A DNA stretch of 64,000 bases, taken from positions 3,673,635 to 3,737,634 of the forward strand of contig CP139021.1 in NCBI GenBank assembly GCA_034044135.1, given 5' to 3'. Shown here one piece after another: positions 34,085 to 42,780 of the stretch; position 1 is the stretch's first letter, and every line of letters starts with the position of its first letter. The position numbers and the translations under genes were made by a program. The stretch comes from Flammeovirgaceae bacterium SG7u.111. GTDB lineage: Bacteria > Bacteroidota > Bacteroidia > Cytophagales > Flammeovirgaceae. Below the pieces are notes generated by a model, which ran no database searches, was not told where the DNA came from, and saw only the letters and a list, made by a program, of their open reading frames with translations.

Positions 34085-34906
34085 TTAAGCAGTATGTGCC
34101 TTATTTAGAAAATTATCAAGCAAAAACTTATCGTGAAGAGTTTGTGATTCAGCAGGTTTTTCAGCTTCTGCATTCAGGTTTTGAAGCTTTTGAAGCAACG
34201 TTCCTTCTTGTTGTTTCTCTTGCTGAGGCCGAGAATGCTTTGCCGCAGGCCTGGCAGTAACCTGCTGAGGCCTTGAAGGAGCTTTTTGACCTACCGGCTG
34301 CTTAGCTCTTTTCTCTTCAAACTTTTCTGCTTTGTACGAATTATGGTTCACGAACATCTGCGGAGAAGAGTCGATGCTCCGCTCGGCATATTGGTAACGG
34401 GCTACTTTTTTAATTTTCGTCAGCCTGTTGATAGTTTCTGAAGTCTCTCTCATGATCTTGTTCAATTCGTCGATCATCGCATCGGTATGCTTATCAACTA
34501 TATCAAAATCATCGCGAAGAGTTTTGGTTTCTTTCTTTTGCTTACCCACCAACTCCTGATGCTGCTGTTTTGCACTCATCATCATTTCCTTGGCCTTGTG
34601 CTCAGCCTCTTTCACCAAAAGGTCTTTGGTAAGCTCCGCTTCCTTAATAGTTAAGTCAGCTTCCTTTTTCGCTTGGCGCAAGGTTTCTTCCTTATTCCTT
34701 TCAACTTGTTCTAGGGCTTGAAGCAAAGACATTTCCATGTCTTTCATCCTTTTCAGTTCTACTGATAAGCGAGAGTTTTCGGTTTCTAAGTTTTCCCACT
34801 CAGAAGAAAGGTTTTCGAGGTAAGATTGAACTTCGGCTTTCTTTAAGCCACCTAGCAAACGTCTTTCAAAAGACTTTTGCCTGATTTGTACAGGTAAGTT
34901 TTTCAT
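34085..34906 (-). CDS. DivIVA-like coiled-coil protein
   Basis: A 273-residue protein. The N-terminus IRQKSFERRLLGGLKKAEVQ, followed by a long coiled coil (residues ~25-155 rich in Glu, Lys and heptad leucines), matches the DivIVA-domain layout, in which the first ~40 residues bind membrane or partners. The C-terminus is a Pro/Gln/Ala-rich, disordered tail (SRPQQVTARPAAK). In other bacteria DivIVA proteins mark curved membrane or septa; in Bacteroidota the role is not settled. Confidence 0.75.
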   Translation of the reverse strand: MKNLPVQIRQKSFERRLLGGLKKAEVQSYLENLSSEWENLETENSRLSVELKRMKDMEMSLLQALEQVERNKEETLRQAKKEADLTIKEAELTKDLLVKEAEHKAKEMMMSAKQQHQELVGKQKKETKTLRDDFDIVDKHTDAMIDELNKIMRETSETINRLTKIKKVARYQYAERSIDSSPQMFVNHNSYKAEKFEEKRAKQPVGQKAPSRPQQVTARPAAKHSRPQQEKQQEGTLLQKLQNLNAEAEKPAESQTLHDKFLLDNFLNKAHTA

Positions 34907-35083
34907 TGAGATATTTGGTTAATTGTCGTTTAATTGTTTTTGTTATTCTCTGTTGATAGTACAATTCTATTACCAAATTTAATAACTCTAGGTTTTTTAC
35001 CTAACTTTTTTAGGTATTTATCGAAAATATATAGTGTTTGACCGATTTTGGAAGAATGTAGGGTTTATCGGAAATAATGAGAT

Positions 35084-36004
35084 TTATTCCATATTAAATA
35101 CTAATTCCCAAATTGAAATGGATCTGTCATCAGAACATGAAAGAAGCAAGCCATCGTTTTGCGGCCAACTTACTTTATTTACCGAAGTGCCATGCCCAGC
35201 ATGCCTGGTTTTATCTATCACCTTCAGCAACCTGAACGTTTCCCCATCCCATACCTTCACCGATTTATCCTTGCTACAGGTCACAAAATACTTTCCGTCG
35301 GGACGGAAGGAAATATGATTGATGGTGTACATATGCGCCACTATCGATTCCTGCATTTTATAATCCAGTTTCACATCCCAAATCTTGAGTGTGGCATCTC
35401 TGCTCCCACTGAGGAGGAAATCACCATTAGGGCTGTAAGTTATGGCAAATACAGAGTTATCATGTCCTTCCAGTTCATTCTTCACTATAAAAGAATCTAG
35501 ATCGACGATCCGAATTTTATGATCGCTATATGCCACGGCCAACTCCCTTCTCTCTTCATGTACCGCCAAAGCCCGAACCGATTTGTCCGATAAGTTCAGC
35601 TTATGTACTATCTGCTTACCGTCGCCGCTTATTATATATACCGTGCCATCACCGCTTCCTACCAATATTTTATCTTCAAATACTTTTATGTCGAATATCT
35701 GTTGGTCGGTAAGCTTGAGAGACCCTACTTCCTTGTTTGTCTCTAGGTCTACAAAATGGATTCCTTCAAAGTTCTGCCCTACAATAAGGATGTTGGACTG
35801 CGGCAAGTAGCATAAAGCATAGACCGTATTATCCACTTTTGCAATGAGTTTTCCCTCATCAGGCTTTTCCAAATCCCACCCAACCACAAACTTGTCGGAC
35901 CCGCTGGTATAAAACAAGTTAGACGTTTCTCCTTCACAAAAAGCATAAATACAATCGCGATGCCCCGTAAAAACAGCTTTTTTATGTACTTGTATTTTGT
36001 TCAT
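35084..36004 (-). CDS. WD40-repeat protein
   Basis: A 306-residue cytosolic beta-propeller with about seven WD40 blades: GHRDCIYAFCEGETSN, SGSDKFVVGWDLE, GHDNSVFAITYSPNGDFLLS, SGSRDATLKIWDVK, FRPDGKYFVTCSKDKSVKVW and LSCSDDRSISIWEL. It has no other domain and no signal peptide, so it is probably a scaffold. It is transcribed in the same direction as the DivIVA-like gene, with 177 bases between them. Confidence 0.88.
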   Translation of the reverse strand: MNKIQVHKKAVFTGHRDCIYAFCEGETSNLFYTSGSDKFVVGWDLEKPDEGKLIAKVDNTVYALCYLPQSNILIVGQNFEGIHFVDLETNKEVGSLKLTDQQIFDIKVFEDKILVGSGDGTVYIISGDGKQIVHKLNLSDKSVRALAVHEERRELAVAYSDHKIRIVDLDSFIVKNELEGHDNSVFAITYSPNGDFLLSGSRDATLKIWDVKLDYKMQESIVAHMYTINHISFRPDGKYFVTCSKDKSVKVWDGETFRLLKVIDKTRHAGHGTSVNKVSWPQNDGLLLSCSDDRSISIWELVFNME

Positions 36005-36156
36005 CCCTCTTTATTAAATTCCTCTGTTTTTTTGAATAAGCATAACCATATGCTTTTTATCTTTGCACAAAGATAAACCTGCCCGCTTCGCATACAAGTT
36101 ATATGCAAAAAGCAAGTTTACTTTAAAGTCAACCACAAGAACATAACCATAGGTAA

Positions 36157-36783
36157 ATGCCATTGTTGAAAGAAAATCAGGTGAAGCAAGGAGTTTATTG
36201 GGGCATCTGGAACATCACCGAATCTGAGGAACACCTCCATCAGGCATATCCTTTTGAAGAAGTGAAGTCTGAGCTTGGAAATATAAAAATAGAGCTCCGA
36301 AGGAAGCAATGGCTAGCAGGAAGGATATTGGTTGGCGAATTATTGAAAAAACGATCGCTACCCTTTGAAGGAATCTGGAAAGACCAGCACGAAAAGGCTT
36401 TTCTGAAAGATTCTAATTTCAGCATCTCCCTCTCCCACTCGGGCGACTACGCCGTGGCCATTGTAGATGAATACAAATCGACAGGAATTGATATTGAAAT
36501 GGTACAGCCTAAGATCCACCGTGTAGCAGGCAGGATTTTGAACGAAGCAGAAATGAACCTTGCAGGAGAAAACACCAAAGAACTGACCGCCTACTGGTGC
36601 GCCAAGGAAGCACTTTACAAGCTGTACGGAAAACGAGAAGTAATTTTTAAAGAAGAGCTTTTTATTGAAAAGCCAAATGGGGACTCAAACTTTATGGGAA
36701 AAGTGAGGAAAAACGGGTTCAACAAAAACATTCCGATGAAAGCCGATGAGTTTGGCGACTTCATGATTGTCCATTCACATTAA
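36157..36783 (+). CDS. 4'-phosphopantetheinyl transferase (Sfp type)
   Basis: A 208-residue protein with the Sfp-superfamily motifs: SISLSHSGDYAVAIVDE, STGIDIEMVQPK (Mg-binding acidic pair) and LTAYWCAKEALYKLYGK (the WxxKEAxxK motif). It moves the phosphopantetheine arm from CoA to carrier proteins in the cytosol. The conserved core lies at residues ~85-175. No polyketide or peptide synthase gene is in the window, so fatty-acid ACP or remote carriers are the likely targets. Confidence 0.9.
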   Translation: MPLLKENQVKQGVYWGIWNITESEEHLHQAYPFEEVKSELGNIKIELRRKQWLAGRILVGELLKKRSLPFEGIWKDQHEKAFLKDSNFSISLSHSGDYAVAIVDEYKSTGIDIEMVQPKIHRVAGRILNEAEMNLAGENTKELTAYWCAKEALYKLYGKREVIFKEELFIEKPNGDSNFMGKVRKNGFNKNIPMKADEFGDFMIVHSH

Positions 36784-36799
36784 AATATGTAGCGGCCAA

Positions 36800-37477
36800 T
36801 TAAACTTGCCACTTGTCTGCTGTTCCTCCACCAAGACCTTGGAGAATGTTCATGTAATTGATAAAAGAATCGAAAGGAGCAGCATCTTTACCCCTATTCT
36901 TTGTTTTCATACTTTCAAAAAAAGAAGCATCTGCTAGGGCTAAAAATTCATTGCTTTTAGCCAACTCTACATCTTTATCGAAAAGCTTATGCCACTCGCC
37001 CATTGCACCGGTTTGTAAGCGGTTTTGGGCAGGTTGGTTTATTTTAGCATTGGAGGAAAAAGTTATTTTATGTTGAAAGTCCAATACATCGTTGGCTACC
37101 TTTTCAAATACATCCCGTTGTCTTTCTTTCACTTTTCCAAAAGCTAAGCTCGTAGGAATTGGTACATATCCGCAGCCTATAATTTCCACTTTACCTTCGG
37201 CATGCAACTCTTTGAGCAGAAGTACCAACTCTGGCTTTATCGTATCCATTAATTCAAGCATCACCCCTGAGCAGTTGACTTTTTGAGCACTGCTCACTTC
37301 TTCTTTTTGAAATTTCATCAGAACAGGTTTTACCTTTTTTTCCAAATAAAATTTTGCTGTGATTTTACTTTCCGCCCAATCTATATATTCTCCCAACTCG
37401 TCTATTTGGTTGAAATATACTGTTTTGAGAACTAGTGGACTATGGAATAAAAGAATGTCTTGCTTCATAAACTGCAT
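36800..37477 (-). CDS. Internally deleted GH57-like protein
   Basis: A 225-residue protein. VNCSGVMLELMDTIKPELVL and KVEIIGCGYVPIPTSLAF align by eye with the start of GH57 alpha-amylase-like domains (usual pattern SGVFLEQL...GCVELLGETYYHSL). The end, from LQTGAMGEWHKL to APFDSFINYMNILQGL, matches the GH57 C-terminal region (LQTSDHFYYM...PYDAFINYMNVL). Full-length members are about 400 residues, and the middle, including the nucleophile region, is absent; the N-terminal HQP motif reads HSP. It should be catalytically inactive. The frame is intact, so it may be a stable small protein rather than a pseudogene. Confidence 0.55.
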   Translation of the reverse strand: MQFMKQDILLFHSPLVLKTVYFNQIDELGEYIDWAESKITAKFYLEKKVKPVLMKFQKEEVSSAQKVNCSGVMLELMDTIKPELVLLLKELHAEGKVEIIGCGYVPIPTSLAFGKVKERQRDVFEKVANDVLDFQHKITFSSNAKINQPAQNRLQTGAMGEWHKLFDKDVELAKSNEFLALADASFFESMKTKNRGKDAAPFDSFINYMNILQGLGGGTADKWQV

Positions 37478-37583
37478 CGGAATAATAGAATAATTGGTAC
37501 CGTAAAGCTATAAACTATCCTAATATCTCCTTTGCAAGAACGCTTCTCGGGCACTAGGTTCGAGCCTTTCCTAAAAAATAGTG

Positions 37584-37591
37584 TACCTTTG
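37584..37591 (+). promoter_or_regulatory. Candidate -7 box for rhlE
   Basis: TACCTTTG matches the Bacteroidota TAnnTTTG box, 61 bases before the helicase start. The resulting leader is about 55 bases. No clear -33 motif. Confidence 0.5.
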
Positions 37592-37651
37592 TGGCTTCAT
37601 TACGAAGCAAGCAAGTAACTATTCTTTGATTTGCTTCCTTAACACACATAT

Positions 37652-38971
37652 ATGTCATTTAACAATTTAGGATTATCCGAGCCATTGCTAAAAGCAGTGA
37701 GCGAAAAAGGATACACAACCCCATCACCCATCCAAGAAAAAGCTATCCCACTAATTTTAGAAGGAAAAGATGTTTTGGCTTCGGCGCAGACGGGAACAGG
37801 AAAAACAGCAGGATTCACCCTGCCACTTTTGCAAAACCTTTCGAGAGGTCAGGCACTTAGGCACAGACCAGTCCGAGCACTGGTACTAACCCCTACTAGG
37901 GAACTTGCCGCCCAAGTTTACGACAACGTGAAGGCTTATAGCAAATATTTAGATATCCGCTCTACAGTGATATTTGGAGGCGTAAATGCCAATCCGCAGA
38001 TCAGAACCCTTAGGCAGGGAGTGGATGTGCTGGTAGCTACTCCTGGTCGCTTATTGGATCTTCATAACCAAAAGGTATTTAGGCTAGACAAAGTAGAAAT
38101 ACTGGTGCTAGACGAAGCTGACAGGATGCTCGACATGGGCTTTTTGAGAGATATCAAAAAAGTAATGGACTTGATGCCACCTAAAAGGCAAAACCTACTT
38201 TTCTCGGCAACTTTCTCCAAAGAGATAAAAAAACTTGCCAATAGCATCTTGCACAAACCAGTTTCGGTAGAAGCAGCTCCTGAAAACACCACGGCGGAAA
38301 AAGTTGATCAAATTGTCTATCGCGTTGACAAAGGAAGAAAACCTGCGCTACTCGTTAAGTTAGTTTCGGAAGGAAACTGGGAGCAAGTGTTGGTCTTTAC
38401 CCGCACTAAGCACGGGGCAAATAGGCTGAGCGAAAAACTGAGCAAAAGCGGAATTAGCTCAGCAGCTATCCATGGTAACAAAAGCCAAGGGGCGAGAACA
38501 ACAGCCCTGAAAGGGTTTAAACAAGGAAGAGTCAGGGTTCTGGTAGCCACTGACATTGCTGCCCGTGGTCTTGACATTCCCCTACTCCCACACGTAGTAA
38601 ATTTTGAACTGCCCAACGTACCTGAAGATTATGTTCACCGAATAGGCAGGACAGGTAGAGCTGGCGCAAGTGGCGAAGCCATTTCGCTTGTAAGCGCAGA
38701 CGAAGTCGACTATGTACGAGGAATAGAACGCTTATTGGGCGAAAAGCTCCAAAGCGAAATTATAGAAGGGTTTGAACCTACTCCAGGAGCCAATGCCAAA
38801 CCACAAAAACCTGCTACTTCGGCAAGAGGTGGCGGCGGCGGTGACCAGCAAAGGAAACCAAAAACCCAAGGTGGAAACAGAAGAAGGTTTGGTAGCAACC
38901 GAGGTGGAAGCGACCACGACAGCGGAGGAAATAGTGGAAACTTCAGACGAAGAAACAGCAAACGCTCTTAA
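37652..38971 (+). CDS. rhlE: DEAD-box RNA helicase, RhlE type
   Basis: A 439-residue helicase with all core motifs: Q motif [15 protein letters not shown], motif [19 protein letters not shown], motif [15 protein letters not shown], motif III SAT, and motif [12 protein letters not shown]. The core ends near residue 370. The C-terminal ~65 residues are Gly/Arg/Asn-rich ([15 protein letters not shown]), an RNA-binding tail. It remodels RNA or ribosome precursors and is often cold-induced. The gene is monocistronic with its own promoter and a strong terminator. Confidence 0.93.
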   Translation: MSFNNLGLSEPLLKAVSEKGYTTPSPIQEKAIPLILEGKDVLASAQTGTGKTAGFTLPLLQNLSRGQALRHRPVRALVLTPTRELAAQVYDNVKAYSKYLDIRSTVIFGGVNANPQIRTLRQGVDVLVATPGRLLDLHNQKVFRLDKVEILVLDEADRMLDMGFLRDIKKVMDLMPPKRQNLLFSATFSKEIKKLANSILHKPVSVEAAPENTTAEKVDQIVYRVDKGRKPALLVKLVSEGNWEQVLVFTRTKHGANRLSEKLSKSGISSAAIHGNKSQGARTTALKGFKQGRVRVLVATDIAARGLDIPLLPHVVNFELPNVPEDYVHRIGRTGRAGASGEAISLVSADEVDYVRGIERLLGEKLQSEIIEGFEPTPGANAKPQKPATSARGGGGGDQQRKPKTQGGNRRRFGSNRGGSDHDSGGNSGNFRRRNSKRS

Positions 38972-38975
38972 TACC

Positions 38976-39016
38976 AACAGCCTCGAAAAATATGTTTTTC
39001 GAGGCTGTTTTTTTTT
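38976..39016 (+). terminator. rhlE terminator
   Basis: AACAGCCTCGAAAAA (38976-38990) pairs perfectly with TTTTTCGAGGCTGTT (38995-39009) around a four-base loop, followed by a T-run. The stem starts five bases after the helicase stop. Confidence 0.88.
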
Positions 39017-39033
39017 AATTAAAATATCCTTGC

Positions 39034-41151
39034 CTAGTTCACAATTAACTTTTTCAGCCAGCTTTTTTCTTGTGAATTGATTTTTATGAAGTACAGACCC
39101 GGTTTTTCGAACACCTTAAATGGAATGGTAACCTGTATTCCCGTTGCATCAACCAGTTGAACCCGTTGCCCCAATCCATTAAAAACCTCCACACTATTAA
39201 GGGCGATTTTACTTTTCATTTCAACCCTTACATTCTGCCCAAAACTAGGGTTCGGATATACTAAAACATTTAATTCTGCCTGTTCATAATCTTCTATCCC
39301 CGTCTCCACATCAATTATCACCTCGCCGCCAACTTCCATGTCCACGCCTGGCTTCCAAGGGCTCAGTCCGTACTCGTATGCACCCACGTCAGGCAAATCG
39401 CCTTGGAAATCATCGTTGATGCCCGCTATCTTCACCCCAGTATCAAATAAGCTTGATTCTTTTTTAGGTGTGAAATTTTGCGCAGCTAAATCCGTAAAAG
39501 GATCATTCGCATCAATCACATTGTGATCGATCAGCGTTCCTGCCCAATCGCCAATACTCGCATAATTGTTATAAATCGTATCCCGTTGCATTTCATGCTC
39601 CGCTTTTAGCCAAGTACCCATTGCTTGCTCTACGTGCCAAAATGTATTGTGGTAAATCCCATGGTCCCACACGTCCCAGTTCATCTGCAAGCCCGACCAA
39701 GTTACGTTCCAAACTACATTGTGGTGCACCGAATAGCCTTTGCTGTCATTGTCCAAATAAATCCCAGCGACTCTGCCATCAGCATAGTCAGGGCCAGCAG
39801 AATCATGAAACCAGTTGTGATGGATTTCAGTATTTTTTGGGTTATCATTACCTACAGTGTAGAAAACTCCGCCATCGTTATTGATCAGCATACAATTGGA
39901 AATATCGTTGTAAGAAATTTCACAATCTGTTCCTCCGTTGTACATCCCATCACGTCCCGTATTCATAATGGTGTTGGCATGGATTTTAACATTGGTAGCC
40001 GAAGAACGAACAGGAGAAGAATGAATCCCAACAGTGTTGAAATTCTTGATGACATTGTGCTGGATCGTCACACTAGTTACCCCGCCCCATCCTTGGACAA
40101 ATACTCCGTTCAAAGATCCTCCATCAATTACATTATGTTCTATGATGGTATTACTCGCTCGCACCAACACAGTGGCATCTCCGACTTGGGCATCCGTATT
40201 GTCCAGTTCATCTAGGATTTGCAAACAATTTTTAAATGTGCCATTTCTAATCACACAGTTGCTCCCCCTTATTTCTATTTTCCCTCCAAAAGCGTTGATC
40301 CCATCCACTACTATGTAGTCGTTTCCGATGTCCATTGTCCTTACACGCTGCGCAACTTCCACTTCTAAGCCGTTTGGGTCGGCATTGCCCGGAGCTTGGA
40401 AATAGACCATTTCTTCATCTTCGTCGTAATACCACTCACGTTCAAAGTCCAAGGCATCTTTCGCCCCGAAGAGAAAAAACTGCCCCCTGTTTTCATTCCT
40501 CAAAACGGTTGGGTTGTGTGGGTTGAACGGCCATTTACTAATATCTACTTCTGTAAAACTGATCGTATTGCCTGCATTAGCTGTAATTTTTCGAGTCCAG
40601 CTAGTTCCCGAATGTGCACCCAAATACCAAATATACCCACCGACCCAATCCTTGTCGGGAATTTCCGAACCTACAATGGTAGAACCTGTTCCGCTTTCTA
40701 CTTTCACGCCTTGAACCGTATAAGGGTCATCATCGTCATTGTTAGGCCACCTCGCCCAGTCCATCGGCTTCCCGTTGCAAAAAATCATGTTTTGCCTACC
40801 CAAGCCCATGGCATAATCGGCTTGATAGATATTACCAGATGAGATTGACCAAGTATCAAGCACCTCTGTCGCAGATATAACCACCGAATCATCGGCGTAG
40901 TTGGTGAACACAATGGGGCTTCCAGCCTGTCCTGCATTGGCTGGGGAAAGCACCTCACGGTAAGTCCCCGCTTTCACAAAGCAAGTATCTCCCGCCACCA
41001 TCAGCGAAGCGGCTTTGCTTATTGTGAGAAAAGGGGCGGCTTTGCTCCCATCGTTAGAATCTGAGCCATCTTTGGCCACATAATAATTTGCTGCGTTCGC
41101 CTGAAAAAAAGCAAATGCTAGTAAGAATACAATAGTAAATTTAGCTTTCAT
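39034..41151 (-). CDS. T9SS-exported right-handed beta-helix protein
   Basis: A 705-residue protein with signal peptide (FTIVFLLAFAFFQANA). The N-terminal YYVAKDGSDSNDGSKAAPFL and TISKAASLMVAGDTCFVKAG open a DUF1565-like parallel beta-helix. Many short turns follow (NVIDGGSLNGVFVQGWGG, IHHNWFHDS, YSVHHNVVWNV) to about residue 575. Residues ~630-705 are a T9SS sorting domain (VYPNPSFGQNVRVEM ... PGLYFIKINSQ ... LIVN). It should be the surface or secreted enzyme of the locus, possibly a lyase or hydrolase on algal galactan. No family number can be assigned by eye. It lies 59 bases after the GH29 gene, in the same operon. Confidence 0.75.
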   Translation of the reverse strand: MKAKFTIVFLLAFAFFQANAANYYVAKDGSDSNDGSKAAPFLTISKAASLMVAGDTCFVKAGTYREVLSPANAGQAGSPIVFTNYADDSVVISATEVLDTWSISSGNIYQADYAMGLGRQNMIFCNGKPMDWARWPNNDDDDPYTVQGVKVESGTGSTIVGSEIPDKDWVGGYIWYLGAHSGTSWTRKITANAGNTISFTEVDISKWPFNPHNPTVLRNENRGQFFLFGAKDALDFEREWYYDEDEEMVYFQAPGNADPNGLEVEVAQRVRTMDIGNDYIVVDGINAFGGKIEIRGSNCVIRNGTFKNCLQILDELDNTDAQVGDATVLVRASNTIIEHNVIDGGSLNGVFVQGWGGVTSVTIQHNVIKNFNTVGIHSSPVRSSATNVKIHANTIMNTGRDGMYNGGTDCEISYNDISNCMLINNDGGVFYTVGNDNPKNTEIHHNWFHDSAGPDYADGRVAGIYLDNDSKGYSVHHNVVWNVTWSGLQMNWDVWDHGIYHNTFWHVEQAMGTWLKAEHEMQRDTIYNNYASIGDWAGTLIDHNVIDANDPFTDLAAQNFTPKKESSLFDTGVKIAGINDDFQGDLPDVGAYEYGLSPWKPGVDMEVGGEVIIDVETGIEDYEQAELNVLVYPNPSFGQNVRVEMKSKIALNSVEVFNGLGQRVQLVDATGIQVTIPFKVFEKPGLYFIKINSQEKSWLKKLIVN

Positions 41152-41210
41152 TTTTATTTGTTTTCGTCGGAAATAGTTTAATGTTAGTTGTTAGAAAATA
41201 TCGTCCTTTT

Positions 41211-42731
41211 CTATCTTAAGGTGATTTTATAGACCAAAGCTGCATCTGCTTCGGCAGGCTTATTCTTAGGCGAAGTCACTTTCAAACCTTCTGCTGTTTT
41301 TTTCCACTTCACTCTTTCCTTGCTGCCCAGTACAGTTACAGATTTCACTTTCAGATCTTTTGCCTTTCCTGCAAAAGTGCTAAGCATTGTCTCTTTGCTT
41401 TCCCCAGGCCAGCCGAGTTGGATAGCATACACCGTTTTGCCATTTTGGGTAAAACGGACATCAGCTGCGTTCAACTTGTCTAACCCTTTCTTTATCGCTC
41501 CATATTCGTTCCATGCATCGGCTGGGTCGCGAACAAGCTTTGTAGTGCCTTCGCCAAAAGCGACAAACGGACGGGTGCTGTAGATCGCCTCGCCGTAGAG
41601 CTGCATCCACGCACCTATCCCTTCCATTGCTTTTACTTGTTCTTCGGGAATAGTCCCATCGGCCATAGGTCCTGCCGAAAGCAGCATTACGCCGTTTTTA
41701 CTCACTACTTCGGCAAGCATACGTATCGCCTTGTGTGGGTCAATTGCGGTTCGCTTCGCTTGGTTGTAGCACCAAGAGCTTCCTAAGATAAAATCCGTGA
41801 TCCAAACATCCGCCGTAATATCCTCCATAGTCGCCCGCTCCACATTCACCACTGCCAAGTCGGTAGGGAAAAATGTACCTTTCGTATTTACCACCACCTC
41901 TTTGTTCAGCTCGGCAGCCTTATTGAAATAATTAGCCAAAAACTGTTGCCTATGCGATTCTTTCACGAAGCGCTGCCCGAAGTCCATCCAGATATAATCG
42001 GGGCAATATGCATCGATCACTTCGTTCAGTTTTGCTAGCCAAAGATCGTTCGCCTCGTCATAATCCATATTCCCATACAACTTTCGGTACTTCTCGTCTT
42101 GCGGCACTTCGCAAGAATCCTGCACGTACTGATATTTGGTAACTGGTCGCAAATACGAGTTTTCAGGCTTTGGGTAAAACATCATATTGAACCCGTGGTG
42201 AAAAGTAGTCATGTACTTCAGGTCTCTTTTCTTGGTCTCTTCGCCAATGGCTTTTACCACATCGATGCCCGGTCCCATAGCTACAGAGTTCCATTCATTC
42301 GCTTTGCTTTCCCAAAGCGAAAAACCATCGTGGTGTTCGGCTATCGAGCCAATGAATTTTGCCCCCATGTTTTCAAACATATCTACCCATTCTTTGGCAG
42401 AGAATTTCTCCCCTTTCCACTGGGGAATGAAATCGTGGTAATGGACATCATCTCCGTAGGTCTTCTTATGGTATGCGTAAATTTCGGAACCCCAGCCAAC
42501 CCTATCGGGCACGTACATCCACCTTGGGTACCACTCGCTTCCCCAAGCTGGCACCGAATACACGCCCCAGTGGAAATACACACCAAGTTTAGCATCGGCA
42601 AACCATTCGGGGGCAGCTTTGTGGGTGTTCAACGACTCCCACTCTGCCTTGTATTCTTCTTGCGCATTCGCAGCTACAAAGCAAAAAATAAAAGCTGCTA
42701 GCAAGGTTGCTATTTTGAATTTAAAAAACAT
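41211..42731 (-). CDS. GH29 glycoside hydrolase (alpha-L-fucosidase / alpha-L-galactosidase)
   Basis: A 506-residue exported enzyme (signal peptide ending VAANAQ). GH29 signatures are WFADAKLGVYFHWGVYSVPA, AEHHDGFSLWESKANEWN and CPDYIWMDFGQRF, whose aspartate is the likely nucleophile. Residues ~400-506 are the usual C-terminal beta domain. GH29 removes alpha-L-fucose, but members in porphyran loci act on the closely related alpha-L-galactose, which fits the red-algal setting better. It lies 49 bases after a sulfatase gene, suggesting that desulfation precedes its action. Confidence 0.88.
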   Translation of the reverse strand: MFFKFKIATLLAAFIFCFVAANAQEEYKAEWESLNTHKAAPEWFADAKLGVYFHWGVYSVPAWGSEWYPRWMYVPDRVGWGSEIYAYHKKTYGDDVHYHDFIPQWKGEKFSAKEWVDMFENMGAKFIGSIAEHHDGFSLWESKANEWNSVAMGPGIDVVKAIGEETKKRDLKYMTTFHHGFNMMFYPKPENSYLRPVTKYQYVQDSCEVPQDEKYRKLYGNMDYDEANDLWLAKLNEVIDAYCPDYIWMDFGQRFVKESHRQQFLANYFNKAAELNKEVVVNTKGTFFPTDLAVVNVERATMEDITADVWITDFILGSSWCYNQAKRTAIDPHKAIRMLAEVVSKNGVMLLSAGPMADGTIPEEQVKAMEGIGAWMQLYGEAIYSTRPFVAFGEGTTKLVRDPADAWNEYGAIKKGLDKLNAADVRFTQNGKTVYAIQLGWPGESKETMLSTFAGKAKDLKVKSVTVLGSKERVKWKKTAEGLKVTSPKNKPAEADAALVYKITLR

Positions 42732-42780
42732 GATAATTCGTCGGTTTTGTAAAAAGTGTCTGCGAAAAAATAGCCAAGAA

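Noticed and set aside
42099-42701. Long antisense frames within GH29 and sulfatase genes
   Set aside because: They mirror strongly supported coding sequence on the minus strand and have no recognisable features of their own.
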